Origin: CAZQRP01 sp964596125
Lineage (GTDB): Bacteria; Chloroflexota; Dehalococcoidia; GIF9; UBA5629
Assembly (NCBI GenBank): GCA_964596125.1
Contig: CAZQRP010000011.1
Span: 1-64,000, forward strand
Direction of reading: 5' to 3'
Length of the DNA stretch: 64,000 nt
Shown piece by piece: positions 8,107-17,412 of the stretch (position 1 is its first letter; the number at the start of each line of letters is the position of its first letter). Both the position numbers and the translations under genes were made by a program. The notes beneath the pieces were generated by a model. That model had not been told where the DNA came from and searched no databases. It saw nothing but the letters and a program-made list of their open reading frames with translations.

Positions 8107-8133
8107 GGGGCTGCCCGTAAGGTGGGCAGCCCC
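8107..8133. terminator. Strong hairpin between convergent operons
   Basis: A perfect 10-bp stem GGGGCTGCCC / GGGCAGCCCC with a 7-nt loop. There is no T run on the plus side; on the minus side the stem is followed by CTTTTAC. It lies between the E1-like gene and the end of the molybdenum hydroxylase operon and may end transcription from both sides. Confidence 0.75.
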
Positions 8134-8237
8134 TGAAAACACCAGCCTCAACCAGACTACGAATCCATTACAACCAATGCTTTAATAACGATGACAATCA
8201 TGTCCTGGCTACATATCAGCTATGGCAATCTCTTGTT

Positions 8238-10598
8238 TTATTTTTTCTCTTTCTCCCTTTTCTGCTTCAGCGCCCAAAAAACCTTCTCTGGCTGGGCAGG
8301 AAGTTCCTTGATCCATACACCAGTTGCATTATGAATAGCATTTATTACCGCCGGTGGAGCTGTACAACAGCTCCCCTCGCTGGCCTCCTTGGCACCAAAT
8401 GGGCCAAACGGGTCATTAGTTATTACGTGGATGACCTTGGTATCGGGTGCCTCATTAGCACGTGGACGTTTATAGTCCACAAAATTTGGATTCATTGTTT
8501 GTCCCTGGTCCATTTTGAATTCTTCATACAAAGCCGCCGAAATTCCCTGATGATATGCTCCACCTAAAACCTGTGTTTCTACTGCCAGAGGATTGAGAGG
8601 AAAGCCACAATCATGAGCAACCACATTGGTATCGGTGCATTTCACCACACCTGTCTCCACATCTACCTCTACCTCGATTGCCTGCGCAGTAAGACTATAA
8701 TTGGTCCCAATAGATCCCTCGCCAGTACTGAAATCAGCCAACGTGTGGAGATCAGCCCCCCTGGTTGAGTTGCCGCGCCCAATTATTACCCTTCCAGGCT
8801 GATCATAGCAGGCAATTCTGACAAGCCTAGACCAGGGTATATTCCTCGATCGATTCGTTATCACAAAAATATGTTTATTATTTATATCAACCTCGTCCGG
8901 CTTTACACCAAGCTGCTGCGCACCTATTTCGAGAAGCTGGCGCTTTGCATCCAAAGCTGCATTCTTTGCAGCTTCACCAGCCAGTACGGTAACTCGACTT
9001 CCATAAGAACCAGGATCAGCAGGTGAATATGCGGTATCCACCCTCTTAATATCGATATCCTCCAATCCGATACCAAGCACCTCAGCAACAATGGCACAGC
9101 CGATAGTATCCGAACCCATCCCCACATCTGAAGCACCGGTAATAAAATTAACGGTACCATCCTCACATATCCTCACTACAGCAGCACACGCATTGTGCGC
9201 GCTGAGCTGTGTTCCACCATTGTAAGCCGCAGCAGCAAAACCCATGCCATAGGCCTTATTTCCTTCAGCTTTTTTAACTTTTTTCCTCTTGTTCCAATCG
9301 ACAGCCTTGGCCACCTCTTCAAGGCACTCTACTACACCACATGTTGCTAAAACCGTCTTATTAATCGTCTGGTAAATTTGTCCTGGCTCAGGATTCTTAA
9401 TGGCGTTTCTCAGTCTTATCTCTACCGGGTCTAATCCAAGTTCTTCAGCTATCATGTCCATCTGAACGTCCGCAGCGAAGCGAGTATGATACACTCCATG
9501 TCCTCTCATCGCTGCTGAACTTGGATTGTTTGTGAAATAGTTGTAAATATCCGTTTTAAAATTGGGTAACTCGTAAGGAAGACACATTAAAGTCCCGGTG
9601 AGAAACATGGTGAGCGGACTCATGCGGGTATAAGCACCGCCATCAGCAATAACCTTTGTCTGTATAGCCTTTAATGTGCCATCTTTGGTAACACCCGTCT
9701 TGATAGTAATCCACATTGGATGGCGCCGCAGACAGGTAGTTAGCTCATCGAACTGCGTATACACCAACTTGACCGGTCTACCGGTCTTCTTTGCCAGCAT
9801 GGGAGCAGCAAAGTCCAGAGCTACCATGTCATTCTTGGTGCCGCCAAAATCGGAGCCGATAAAAGGCTGTATTATGCGGACATTGCTGAGAGGTAAGTTA
9901 AAGCAATTAGCCAGAATTCTATACGGGAAATAAGGGCTTCCCTTAGCTCCCTGGTAGACCAGATGATTAGAATCTGCCCAGTATGCTACTACTGCCGGCG
10001 GCTCAATATATCCCTTTGCCATCCGCGGTGTTTTAAAGGTATCCTCTCGTACGAGATATGATTCGGCAAAACCTATCTCCACATCACCAAAGTTCCAGTG
10101 ATACTCAACAGTTATGTTCCTGGGCCGGTCATCGTGAACCAGGGGAGCTCCTTCCTTCATCGCCTCAAACGGGTCGAACACGCCGGGAAGCGGCTCATAG
10201 TCTACCTCAATGAGATCACAGGCTTCCTGGGCTGTATCCTGGTCAACGGCGGCTACGGCTGCTACTGCTTCATACATATAGCGTACCTTCGTGGTAGCTA
10301 ACGGCTCCTCGTCCCTGGTCGGTCGACTCCAGCCCCATTTGAAACCGCCGAAATCCTTGCCGGTAGTCACTGCCTTTACTCCGGGCAACCGTTCAGCTTT
10401 CCTTGTATCGATATTGAGTATCCGGGCATGGGCATACGGACTTCTTTTTACCTGGCCCCACAACATATTAGCCACTTCAATGTCAGCCGCATACTTCGCC
10501 TGACCGGTAACTTTAAGCCGTGCATCAACCCGGGGCATTGGTTTCCCTAAAACGGAGTATTCTGGATGGTCTGCTTGATTTAAACGCACTTCTGTCAT
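8238..10598 (-). CDS. Xanthine dehydrogenase family, molybdopterin-binding large subunit
   Basis: 786 residues. It begins with the conserved G(E/Q)AKYAADI and RSPYAHARI blocks of the aldehyde oxidase/xanthine dehydrogenase a/b hammerhead domain, followed by the molybdopterin domain with AMRGHG near the middle. The C-terminal active-site motif GAKEASEGS places the catalytic glutamate at about Glu741. The loop lacks the AYRCSFR signature of aerobic CO dehydrogenase, so it is probably a hydroxylase of an aldehyde, N-heterocycle or aromatic thioester; the substrate is unknown. It is the last gene of a FAD / Fe-S / Mo operon, starting 4 bases after the Fe-S subunit. Confidence 0.93.
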   Translation of the reverse strand: MTEVRLNQADHPEYSVLGKPMPRVDARLKVTGQAKYAADIEVANMLWGQVKRSPYAHARILNIDTRKAERLPGVKAVTTGKDFGGFKWGWSRPTRDEEPLATTKVRYMYEAVAAVAAVDQDTAQEACDLIEVDYEPLPGVFDPFEAMKEGAPLVHDDRPRNITVEYHWNFGDVEIGFAESYLVREDTFKTPRMAKGYIEPPAVVAYWADSNHLVYQGAKGSPYFPYRILANCFNLPLSNVRIIQPFIGSDFGGTKNDMVALDFAAPMLAKKTGRPVKLVYTQFDELTTCLRRHPMWITIKTGVTKDGTLKAIQTKVIADGGAYTRMSPLTMFLTGTLMCLPYELPNFKTDIYNYFTNNPSSAAMRGHGVYHTRFAADVQMDMIAEELGLDPVEIRLRNAIKNPEPGQIYQTINKTVLATCGVVECLEEVAKAVDWNKRKKVKKAEGNKAYGMGFAAAAYNGGTQLSAHNACAAVVRICEDGTVNFITGASDVGMGSDTIGCAIVAEVLGIGLEDIDIKRVDTAYSPADPGSYGSRVTVLAGEAAKNAALDAKRQLLEIGAQQLGVKPDEVDINNKHIFVITNRSRNIPWSRLVRIACYDQPGRVIIGRGNSTRGADLHTLADFSTGEGSIGTNYSLTAQAIEVEVDVETGVVKCTDTNVVAHDCGFPLNPLAVETQVLGGAYHQGISAALYEEFKMDQGQTMNPNFVDYKRPRANEAPDTKVIHVITNDPFGPFGAKEASEGSCCTAPPAVINAIHNATGVWIKELPAQPEKVFWALKQKREKEKK

Positions 10599-10602
10599 GC
10601 CT

Positions 10603-11088
10603 TTATTGACCTCCTCGCATCTTTTCAGCAGCTATTTCCACGGCTTCCATATATTTAATATAACCAGAATCAGCACATATATTACCCTGTATGGCCTTTC
10701 TGATATCCTCACGTGTTGGGCTTGGATTCTCGTCCAGCAACGCCTTGGCCGACATTACCATCCCTGAGGTACAGAACCCGCATTCTATGGCACCATGATT
10801 GACAAATGCTTCCTGGATAGGATGAAGCTTGTCCCCATTAGCAACTCCTTCAATCGTGGTGACCTCATGACCGTTTGCCTGTAACGCCAGTATAGAACAC
10901 GACCGGACAGCCTTGCCGTCGATATGAACCGTACAGGCACCACAGGCACTGGAGAGACAACCTATCTTGGTACCTGTCAGCTTCAACTCATCTCTTAAAA
11001 CTTCCACAAGCAAGGTCTTAGGCTTTACCTCCAGCTCATATTGCTTTCCGTTTACTGTAAACTTCAATTGTTTCATTTTAACATTCAT
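10603..11088 (-). CDS. Xanthine dehydrogenase family, 2Fe-2S subunit (one cluster ligand changed)
   Basis: 161 residues, normal for CoxS-type small subunits. The plant-type cluster is intact (Cys44, Cys49, Cys52, Cys64). The helical-domain cluster has Cys103 and Cys106 in ECGFC, but the usual CRCTGY motif reads CADSGY, so Cys138 is present and Asp140 replaces the fourth cysteine. The change is clean, with no length difference. The protein passes electrons from the Mo centre to FAD; the inner cluster may have Asp ligation, be incomplete, or use another ligand. The first residues may be a few too long, since ATG codons occur at positions 1 and 5. Confidence 0.92.
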   Translation of the reverse strand: MNVKMKQLKFTVNGKQYELEVKPKTLLVEVLRDELKLTGTKIGCLSSACGACTVHIDGKAVRSCSILALQANGHEVTTIEGVANGDKLHPIQEAFVNHGAIECGFCTSGMVMSAKALLDENPSPTREDIRKAIQGNICADSGYIKYMEAVEIAAEKMRGGQ

Positions 11089-11112
11089 ACTATGCCTTCC
11101 TTAAAGATAGCG

Positions 11113-11985
11113 CTATGCACGAGCCCTCACCAGAGCCGCACTTGCCGCACGCCTTAGCAACACTTTCACCATCTCCTTCCGGTATTCCGCCGAACCATGA
11201 ACATCAGAAGGGGGATCTATTTCCGTTGAGGCCACCTCACCAGCCTCGATAAGCAGGTTATCATCGACTGCTTTCCCCACCAACCGCTTTTCAGCATTGC
11301 GCAGTCTCACGGGAACCGAACCAGCATTGCTGAGTGCTATTCGAGTATCTTTACAAACACCATGTGCTGTGTCCAGAGTGATTGACACTGCCGCTCCTAC
11401 AATCCCCATATCACCTTTCATCACCATAAGTTTTTGATACGCAGTACCGGTACAAGGTGGAGGATTTGGCACTTTAATTTCAGTGAGCATTTCATCTGGT
11501 TTAATGTCCACCTCCAGATAATCCCTGGAAAATCCCTCCATACTGACAACTCTTTCCCCGCTCAAGCTCATCAGCTTCAACTGCGCATTTAATACGGTGA
11601 ACACCGGGGCAGGATCGCCCGCAGGGTCTCCATGGCAAAGATTACCACCTATGGTACCCCAGTTTCTTGTCTGGATGACCGCCAGGTTATCCTCCATCTC
11701 GCTGAGCACTCGATATTGTTTCTGGACGATAGGGGACATTTCTATCGCCCGATGTACTGTCAACGCTCCGATCCTCAAGCCATCGCTCTTATCATAACTG
11801 ATATAATCCAGATCAGATATACCCTTTATGTCAATTAAATACTCGGTGTCAATAAGTCCCTGCTTCATCACAACCAGTAACGACTGCCCCCCAGCGATGA
11901 CCTTAGCCTCTTCCTTATATTTCGAAAGTAAAGAAAGAGCTTCCTCAACAGTTTTAGGAGTAAAATATTCGAAGTCCTTTATCAT
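11113..11985 (-). CDS. Xanthine dehydrogenase family, FAD-binding subunit
   Basis: 290 residues, CoxM-like. The PCMH-type FAD motifs are AGGQSLL near residue 32 and TIGGNLCHGDPAGDPAP near residues 112-128, followed by the CO dehydrogenase flavoprotein C-terminal domain. It takes electrons from the 2Fe-2S subunit and passes them to an external acceptor. It is first in the operon (FAD, Fe-S, Mo order, as in coxMSL), with AGGAGG ahead of the ATG. The following intergenic gap to the Fe-S gene is 24 bases. Confidence 0.93.
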   Translation of the reverse strand: MIKDFEYFTPKTVEEALSLLSKYKEEAKVIAGGQSLLVVMKQGLIDTEYLIDIKGISDLDYISYDKSDGLRIGALTVHRAIEMSPIVQKQYRVLSEMEDNLAVIQTRNWGTIGGNLCHGDPAGDPAPVFTVLNAQLKLMSLSGERVVSMEGFSRDYLEVDIKPDEMLTEIKVPNPPPCTGTAYQKLMVMKGDMGIVGAAVSITLDTAHGVCKDTRIALSNAGSVPVRLRNAEKRLVGKAVDDNLLIEAGEVASTEIDPPSDVHGSAEYRKEMVKVLLRRAASAALVRARA

Positions 11986-12193
11986 CGGCCCTCCTCAATT
12001 ATCCATATATAAATCACAACTCAAATCATACTAAAATCCCGTACTTATGGTCAAACGTGTGCTGCAAGTATCCAAGACATATTAGACAGCTAAAACTGTC
12101 TGTATACCATGCAAATTACCGCTTATAACGCAAGCACACCATAAATAGATACAGATAATTGATAATTAATAGTGAAATAATCCCTCAAGACTA

Positions 12194-12222
12194 TTGACAT
12201 TACACGAGTAAATAGTTATTAT
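12194..12222 (+). promoter_or_regulatory. Promoter of the DUF5679 gene
   Basis: TTGACA at 12194-12199 and TATTAT at 12217-12222 with a 17-base spacer. Transcription would begin near 12229, immediately before the AAGGAGGTGA ribosome-binding site. Confidence 0.65.
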
Positions 12223-12244
12223 CTAACTGAAAGGAGGTGAATCG

Positions 12245-12385
12245 ATGCAAGCTTACTGCATGAAATGCCGCACCAAGAGGGAAATGAAAGATGCCAAGGC
12301 CATTACAATGAAGAATGGCAAGCCGGCAACCCAAGGGGTATGCCCCGTCTGCGGCACCAAAATGTTCAGAATTGGCAAGAGCTAA
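12245..12385 (+). CDS. DUF5679-type four-cysteine mini-protein, copy 1
   Basis: 46 residues, below the length usually searched for. Two CxxC pairs (YCMKC and CPVC) frame a basic middle with KNGKPA, predicting a single structural zinc site; the C-terminus is Lys/Arg-rich. AAGGAGGTGA is ideally placed before the ATG. It has its own promoter and its own terminator, so it is a monocistronic, probably well expressed gene. The second copy at 18905 shares the QAYC-KCR, NG-PAT-G-CP-CGTK and RI-KS blocks. The function is unknown; nucleic-acid or ribosome binding would fit a small basic zinc ribbon. Confidence 0.88.
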   Translation: MQAYCMKCRTKREMKDAKAITMKNGKPATQGVCPVCGTKMFRIGKS

Positions 12386-12410
12386 AAGTATAAAAATCAA
12401 ACTTACTTAG

Positions 12411-12444
12411 GGCTGGGTATTTATAAAATAATACCCAGCCTTTT
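12411..12444 (+). terminator. Rho-independent terminator
   Basis: An 11-bp stem GGCTGGGTATT / AATACCCAGCC with an 8-nt loop, followed by TTTT. It closes the DUF5679 gene. Confidence 0.9.
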
Positions 12445-12792
12445 ACTTTAGGCACTATGTATAACATATCCCCGTCCAGCTTTGGGGATGGGTATTGCCG
12501 GTTTATTTCGATTAAGTCTATTTATTGGACCGGTATGACAACTGGCCAACATAAACTAATCGATATTTCTGACCAGGTTATCAAATAACTCTTACTCCCG
12601 ACATATCATATGCAAACTTTACTATTTCCGATTTATACGTTGGCAGATGCAGAGAACTATAGTTATTTTATTCCATCAGATGATGATATAATATTGAAAG
12701 GTAAAGCAAAAGCTATTAGTAATAATAAGCGAATTGAGAATATGAAAAGCCATGCTATTCAAATAAATCGGCTGCTTATACATAGATTCCTT
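12445..12792 (+). other. Intergenic stretch, no gene seen
   Basis: About 350 AT-rich bases. A 61-codon reading frame at 12610 has no ribosome-binding site and unlikely composition. Nothing else stands out before the uppS promoter. Confidence 0.5.
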
Positions 12793-12801
12793 TGATATAA
12801 A
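12793..12801 (+). promoter_or_regulatory. Extended -10 promoter of uppS
   Basis: TGA TATAAA ends 7 nt before the uppS ATG. No Shine-Dalgarno sequence intervenes, so the transcript is probably leaderless. Confidence 0.5.
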
Positions 12802-12808
12802 AGCTGGC

Positions 12809-13531
12809 ATGATTCCATTACGCAATTTAAACCATTTGCCTCAGCATGTAGCCATAATTATGGATGGTAATGGCCGCTGGGCTAAACGGCACCACCTCTC
12901 CAGACTTGAGGGACATAAAAAAGGCGCTCTTGGTGTACAGCAGGTTGTTGAAGTTTTCATAGAATATGGAATCCCTTACCTTACTTTATATACTTTCTCA
13001 ACCGAGAACTGGAACCGTCCAAAAGTTGAAGTAGATGGACTATTTGAACTTTTAGATGAGAGACTTAATGAAGGAATTTCGCTTGCGCTGGAGAAGGGTA
13101 TCAAACTTTATCATATGGGGAAGCTTGATGGACTGCCGCCGAAAATACAGGAGAAAATTCAGTCAGCTCTGGAACTCACACAATACAATACCCAGATAAC
13201 CCTTAGCCTGGCTTTTAATTATGGAGGCAGGGACGAGATTGTAGAGGCAACCCACAAAATCATCCGAAAGGGTATTGCTGCACAGGATGTCGATGAGTCG
13301 GTTGTCAGCCAGCATCTATTCTCTGCCGGCATTCCCGATCCTGACCTGATCATTCGCACCGGCGGTGAGAAGCGGCTTAGTAACTTTTTGTTATGGCAGT
13401 CTGCTTATGCCGAGATATATTTCACTCAGGTCCTCTGGCCTGATTTCAACAGGGATGAAATCGTCAAATCACTCAGGGCCTATAGCAAACGAAAGCGTCG
13501 GTTTGGCAGTCTGGACAATTCAGTAAGCTGA
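12809..13531 (+). CDS. uppS: Isoprenyl transferase (undecaprenyl diphosphate synthase type)
   Basis: 240 residues, the usual length for cis-prenyltransferases. It has the catalytic block IMDGNGRWAK near residue 17, the FSTENW block, and the C-terminal DLIIRTGGEKRLSNFLLWQSAY signature split across conserved regions V. It condenses isopentenyl diphosphate units onto farnesyl diphosphate to give the long-chain carrier for cell-envelope polymers. It stands without the usual cdsA, dxr or rseP neighbours. The start codon is right behind a -10 box. Standalone terminator sequences after it were not seen, though a new promoter follows before nusA. Confidence 0.95.
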   Translation: MIPLRNLNHLPQHVAIIMDGNGRWAKRHHLSRLEGHKKGALGVQQVVEVFIEYGIPYLTLYTFSTENWNRPKVEVDGLFELLDERLNEGISLALEKGIKLYHMGKLDGLPPKIQEKIQSALELTQYNTQITLSLAFNYGGRDEIVEATHKIIRKGIAAQDVDESVVSQHLFSAGIPDPDLIIRTGGEKRLSNFLLWQSAYAEIYFTQVLWPDFNRDEIVKSLRAYSKRKRRFGSLDNSVS

Positions 13532-13660
13532 AATATTGAGGTTCCCAATACTATAACAATGCATTGAGCAGCAAACACAGTGTGCATGTGACAATGAATG
13601 CTGTTTATTATCAAAAATGCTCAGAAACGTGAAGAAAATTAAAAAATTGGACATAATTAT

Positions 13661-13689
13661 TTGCATTTCTGTTTCAATTGTGCTAAACT
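13661..13689 (+). promoter_or_regulatory. Candidate promoter of the nusA-infB operon
   Basis: TTGCAT at 13661-13666 and an extended -10 TGC TAAACT at 13681-13689, with 17 bases between hexamers. The predicted leader is about 95 nt and contains the hairpin at 13720. Confidence 0.5.
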
Positions 13690-13719
13690 GAAATAGAACT
13701 GAAGAGGAAGTTCAATTAA

Positions 13720-13745
13720 AGTGGGGCTTAGCTCCCACTTTTTTA
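13720..13745 (+). terminator. Terminator-like hairpin in the nusA leader (possible attenuator)
   Basis: AGTGGG / CCCACT stem, with an extra G:T pair, closing a short loop and followed by six T residues. It sits between the candidate promoter and the nusA start, so it would end transcription before the operon unless read through. NusA itself affects intrinsic termination, which makes autoregulation plausible. Confidence 0.6.
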
Positions 13746-13789
13746 TTAACATATAAAAACGGGAAACAGAAATTGGGAGTTGATGAGCG

Positions 13790-15223
13790 ATGAAAACTGA
13801 ATTTATGGTCGCCATTACCCAGCTATCAGCTGAGAAGAATCTGTCCAAGGAAGTAGTCCTGGCTGCGGTTGAATCAGCACTTATCTCGGCTTATAGGAAA
13901 AATAGTTTCGCCCTCAACCAGGATATCTCAGTCAAAATTAATCCCAATACCGGTGGAGTAAAAGTCTACGTTAAGAAGACAGTAGTTGAGGACCCAACCG
14001 ATCCGCCAACCGAAATATCCCCTGCTGAAGCTCAAAAAATAGACAAAACAGCTAAGATTGGTGATGTTTTAAGTATAGAAGCCACACCACCGGATGCCGG
14101 GCGTATTGCTGCTCAAACAGCTAGGCAGGTGATCCTACAACGATTACACGAAGCGGAACACCATGCTATCTATGAGGAATTCACCTGCAGGGAAGGTGAA
14201 GTTGTTACCGGGATGATACAGCGTATTACACCCGATCAAATATATGTGGACTTGGGTAAAGCTGAAGCAATACTTCCTTATAGTGAGCAAGTACACAATG
14301 AGCGCTATAGGATTGGTCAGAGATTTAAATTCTATCTATTAGAAGTGACAAAAGCAAATAGAGGACCTCAAATAGTAGTATCTCGATCTCACCGTAATCT
14401 ATTAAAGAGGCTCTTCGAACTGGAAGTTCCTGAAATCCATAGTGGTGCTGTTGAGCTGAAGTCTGTTGCTCGGGAGGCTGGTCATAGAAGCAAGGTAGCA
14501 GTAGCAGCACGACAGGATGGTATTGATCCTGTAGGCTGCTGTGTTGGTCTACGTGGTATTAGGATACAAAATATAGTAAGCGAACTAAATGATGAGAAAA
14601 TTGATGTAGTGCAGTGGACTGATAATCCCAAAATTTATATCTCCAATGCTCTGAGCCCGGCTCAAGTCAACAGTGTCGAACTTAATGAGTCAGAGAGCAC
14701 TGCTCTGGTAGCTGTCCCTGATAAGCAATTATCACTGGCTATTGGTAAAGAAGGGCAAAACGCCAGATTGGCGGCAAAGTTAACCGGCTGGCGAATTGAT
14801 ATTAAAAGTGTTTCAGCTTATGAAGTTGAGAAGGCAAGCGCCGCTAAAGAAACCACTGTCGAAATCGAAGATACAACCACTGAAACGGAGGAGGTCGTCC
14901 CCGAACTCATCCCTGAACTAGTGATTCCAGAAGAAGAAGTTGCTGAAGTAACGGAGCCAATCGAAGAACTCACAGAAGAGGATGCAACAACAATTGCAAC
15001 TGATTATGAGTTAGTTCTAGACTCCGAGATCGTACAGCCAGAACCACTGGTGACATCCCAAATCCGATTCGCCGAGGATATTCTACCAGCCAAGCCAAGC
15101 TCATCAAGGAAGAAAGGCGGCGGAAAGAAAGACATAGAACTGAGAGAAAAAGGACCAAAGCTAAAGAAAGCGCGCCCAAAACGAACGGGCTATCCAGAAG
15201 AAGATGATGAGTTTGAAGAATAG
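13790..15223 (+). CDS. nusA: Transcription termination/antitermination factor NusA
   Basis: 477 residues. An N-terminal RNA-polymerase binding domain (about 1-105) is followed by an S1 domain (about 130-200), then KH1 and KH2, the latter with [19 protein letters not shown]. After residue 350 comes a long acidic tail rich in Glu, Thr and Val, then a basic end with Lys/Arg runs; these replace the C-terminal acidic repeats of enteric NusA. It modulates pausing, termination and antitermination. The gene has its own promoter and leader hairpin. The usual upstream partner rimP is missing here. The end overlaps ylxR by 20 bases. Confidence 0.96.
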   Translation: MKTEFMVAITQLSAEKNLSKEVVLAAVESALISAYRKNSFALNQDISVKINPNTGGVKVYVKKTVVEDPTDPPTEISPAEAQKIDKTAKIGDVLSIEATPPDAGRIAAQTARQVILQRLHEAEHHAIYEEFTCREGEVVTGMIQRITPDQIYVDLGKAEAILPYSEQVHNERYRIGQRFKFYLLEVTKANRGPQIVVSRSHRNLLKRLFELEVPEIHSGAVELKSVAREAGHRSKVAVAARQDGIDPVGCCVGLRGIRIQNIVSELNDEKIDVVQWTDNPKIYISNALSPAQVNSVELNESESTALVAVPDKQLSLAIGKEGQNARLAAKLTGWRIDIKSVSAYEVEKASAAKETTVEIEDTTTETEEVVPELIPELVIPEEEVAEVTEPIEELTEEDATTIATDYELVLDSEIVQPEPLVTSQIRFAEDILPAKPSSSRKKGGGKKDIELREKGPKLKKARPKRTGYPEEDDEFEE

Positions 15224-15530
15224 TCCTGAAAAGCAGACCTTCAGGCATAAGCATATGCCCCAGCGCAGTTGTATAGCCTGTAGAAATACGAAAGATAAGA
15301 GGGAACTAATTCGTCTGGTGTGCAACATTGGTACTGTGGAAATCGATACTGGTAGAAGAAGAACGGGCCGTGGGGCTTACTTATGTCCAGTATACGAATG
15401 CTGGGAGATAGGATTAAAAAGGAATCGCCTGGAATCTGCTCTACGCACGAAGCTCAGTTTGGAAAACCGCCAGATACTGATAGAATATGGCAGAAGCCTG
15501 CCTAAAAAGGGGAAAACCAGTAATGAGTGA
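15204..15530 (+). CDS. ylxR: YlxR-family RNA-binding protein
   Basis: 108 residues with the family hallmarks RSCIACR near the N-terminus and GRGAYLC in the middle. YlxR proteins bind RNA (and have been linked to RNase P and to transcription control) and are nearly always encoded between nusA and infB, as here. The start may be ATG 15204 or 15207, both overlapping nusA, or the ATG at 15255 directly before the conserved core. The 3' end overlaps infB. Confidence 0.92.
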   Translation: MMSLKNSPEKQTFRHKHMPQRSCIACRNTKDKRELIRLVCNIGTVEIDTGRRRTGRGAYLCPVYECWEIGLKRNRLESALRTKLSLENRQILIEYGRSLPKKGKTSNE

Positions 15531-17331
15531 AGAAGGACAAGAGTTGGTGGTTAATAAGCAAGAAGATAACCAGAAAACAAAGCTGGATTCCCAGAATTCA
15601 TCTCTTGTTAGCCTTCCCCCAGCCCTAAGTGTGAAGCAATTAGGTGATCTCCTTGGAATAAACGCCGTCGAAATTATTAAGCAGCTCATGAGAAATGGCA
15701 TCATGGCTAATATTAATCAAATAATTGATTTTAATATTGCCGCAATGATAGCCGATAAATTCGGTTTTAAAGCTGAAAGACAACTGGCCCCTCCTCAAAA
15801 AAAGCCCCTGCAAACAGTGAAAGGCGGAAAACTGTCTTCTCGTCCACCGGTAATTACCATTATGGGTCATGTTGACCACGGTAAAACGAGCCTCCTCGAT
15901 GCTATTCGTCAAAGCAATGTAATTGCTACCGAGGCAGGGGAAATTACTCAACATATCGGAGCCTACCAGGTGGAGATGGATGGGCGAAAAATTACTTTTC
16001 TAGATACGCCAGGTCATGAGGCATTCACTGCAATGAGAGCTCGTGGAGCTCAGAGCACCGATATTGCTGTCCTGGTGATTGCCGCCGATGACGGAGTAAT
16101 GCCTCAGACTGAAGAAGCCATACATCACGCACAGGCGGCAGAAATACCTATAGTTGTTGCCATTAATAAGATTGATAAACCTAACGCTAACTTGGATAGA
16201 GTAAAACAACAGTTAACAGATCTGGGTTTGCTTATCGAAGAATGGGGCGGAGATACAGTATGTGTCCCTATCTCAGCCAAGAAAGGGGAGGGCATAGCCG
16301 AACTTCTTGAGAACCTGGTTCTGGTTGCTGATATATTAGAGCTTAAAGCCAGACCAGACGGTCCTGCAGAAGGAGTGGTAATCGAAGCTAAATTGGATAA
16401 AAACAAGGGACCATTAGCTACCTTGCTTGTCCAGAAAGGTACCCTTAAATTAGGCGATACGTTAATAATCAGTAATACCCACGGTAAAGTTAAGGCTATG
16501 TTTAATGAGTCAGGGAAGCAAATGAAAAAAGCCGAGCCATCCACACCGGTGGAAATTCTGGGTATAAACGATGTCGCAAAAGCCGGAGATATTTTTAAAG
16601 TAGTGCATGATGAACGTGAAGCACGGATGTTATTAGAAAAGCATAAAGCCCCACAACAGGAATTTGTAACCACAGCAAAGACATTAAGCCTCAGTGACTT
16701 TTCAGCCCAGGTCAGTACCGGACAGATAAAAGAGCTTAATATAGTACTCAAGACTGATGTCCAGGGTAGTATCGAGCCAATTAAGGATTCGCTGGAACAG
16801 TTGGGAGACGAGAAGATAAAAGTAAGAGTTATCCATTCCAGCAGCGGAAGTATTACCGAAAGCGATGTAATGCTGGCATTAGCCTCCAAAGGAATAATAA
16901 TCGGTTTCAATAGCCGAGCCGAACCAGGGGCGCAACGTCTGGCTGAATTAGAAGGGATCAGTATCCGTTATTATAACGTTATTTATGAAGTTATAAAGGA
17001 TGTGGATGCCGCATTAAAAGGTATGTTAGAACCCACTTTAACTGAGGTCATAGAGGGAAAAGCTGAAGTACGCGCCATCTTTGATACGGCAAAAAAGGGG
17101 AAGGTTGCGGGAGTTATTGTAAAAGAGGGTAGGGCAAGCCGAGATGCTCTGGCCAGAATAATACGCCAAGGCGAAACAATTCACGAATCTCATGTTAACA
17201 GTCTAAAACGTTTCAAAAATGACGTCAAAGAGGTATCTGCTGGTCTTGAGTGTGGGGTAGGAATAGCCAACTTCGTTGATTTCCAGATTGATGATATTAT
17301 CCAGTTTTATCGTAAAGAAAAAGTAACCTGA
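15523..17331 (+). CDS. infB: Translation initiation factor IF-2
   Basis: 602 residues from ATG 15523, short for bacterial IF-2 because the N-terminal extension is reduced. A winged IF2-N domain comes first, then the G domain with GHVDHGKTS (about 115-123), DTPGHE and NKIDKP, and the C1/C2 domains that bind fMet-tRNA. The GTPase positions initiator tRNA on the 30S subunit and promotes subunit joining. ATG 15523 is chosen over ATG 15487 because AAGGGG lies 10 nt upstream and it overlaps the ylxR stop by only 8 bases. Confidence 0.96.
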   Translation: MSEEGQELVVNKQEDNQKTKLDSQNSSLVSLPPALSVKQLGDLLGINAVEIIKQLMRNGIMANINQIIDFNIAAMIADKFGFKAERQLAPPQKKPLQTVKGGKLSSRPPVITIMGHVDHGKTSLLDAIRQSNVIATEAGEITQHIGAYQVEMDGRKITFLDTPGHEAFTAMRARGAQSTDIAVLVIAADDGVMPQTEEAIHHAQAAEIPIVVAINKIDKPNANLDRVKQQLTDLGLLIEEWGGDTVCVPISAKKGEGIAELLENLVLVADILELKARPDGPAEGVVIEAKLDKNKGPLATLLVQKGTLKLGDTLIISNTHGKVKAMFNESGKQMKKAEPSTPVEILGINDVAKAGDIFKVVHDEREARMLLEKHKAPQQEFVTTAKTLSLSDFSAQVSTGQIKELNIVLKTDVQGSIEPIKDSLEQLGDEKIKVRVIHSSSGSITESDVMLALASKGIIIGFNSRAEPGAQRLAELEGISIRYYNVIYEVIKDVDAALKGMLEPTLTEVIEGKAEVRAIFDTAKKGKVAGVIVKEGRASRDALARIIRQGETIHESHVNSLKRFKNDVKEVSAGLECGVGIANFVDFQIDDIIQFYRKEKVT

Positions 17332-17412
17332 CCTGTTCCAATATAAGGTAAATCTCTTGCCACTTTCTCTCGTTAAATTGAGGCAATTAATTGCTGGTTT
17401 AAGGAAAAAGTT

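Noticed and set aside
8238..11985. Aerobic CO dehydrogenase (coxMSL)
   Set aside because: Gene order matches, but the large subunit lacks the AYRCSFR loop that marks true CO dehydrogenase.
12610..12795. 61-codon plus-strand frame before uppS
   Set aside because: No ribosome-binding site or promoter, and no recognisable protein features.
16125..16910. 261-codon minus-strand frame inside infB
   Set aside because: Shadow of a highly conserved gene; no independent signals.
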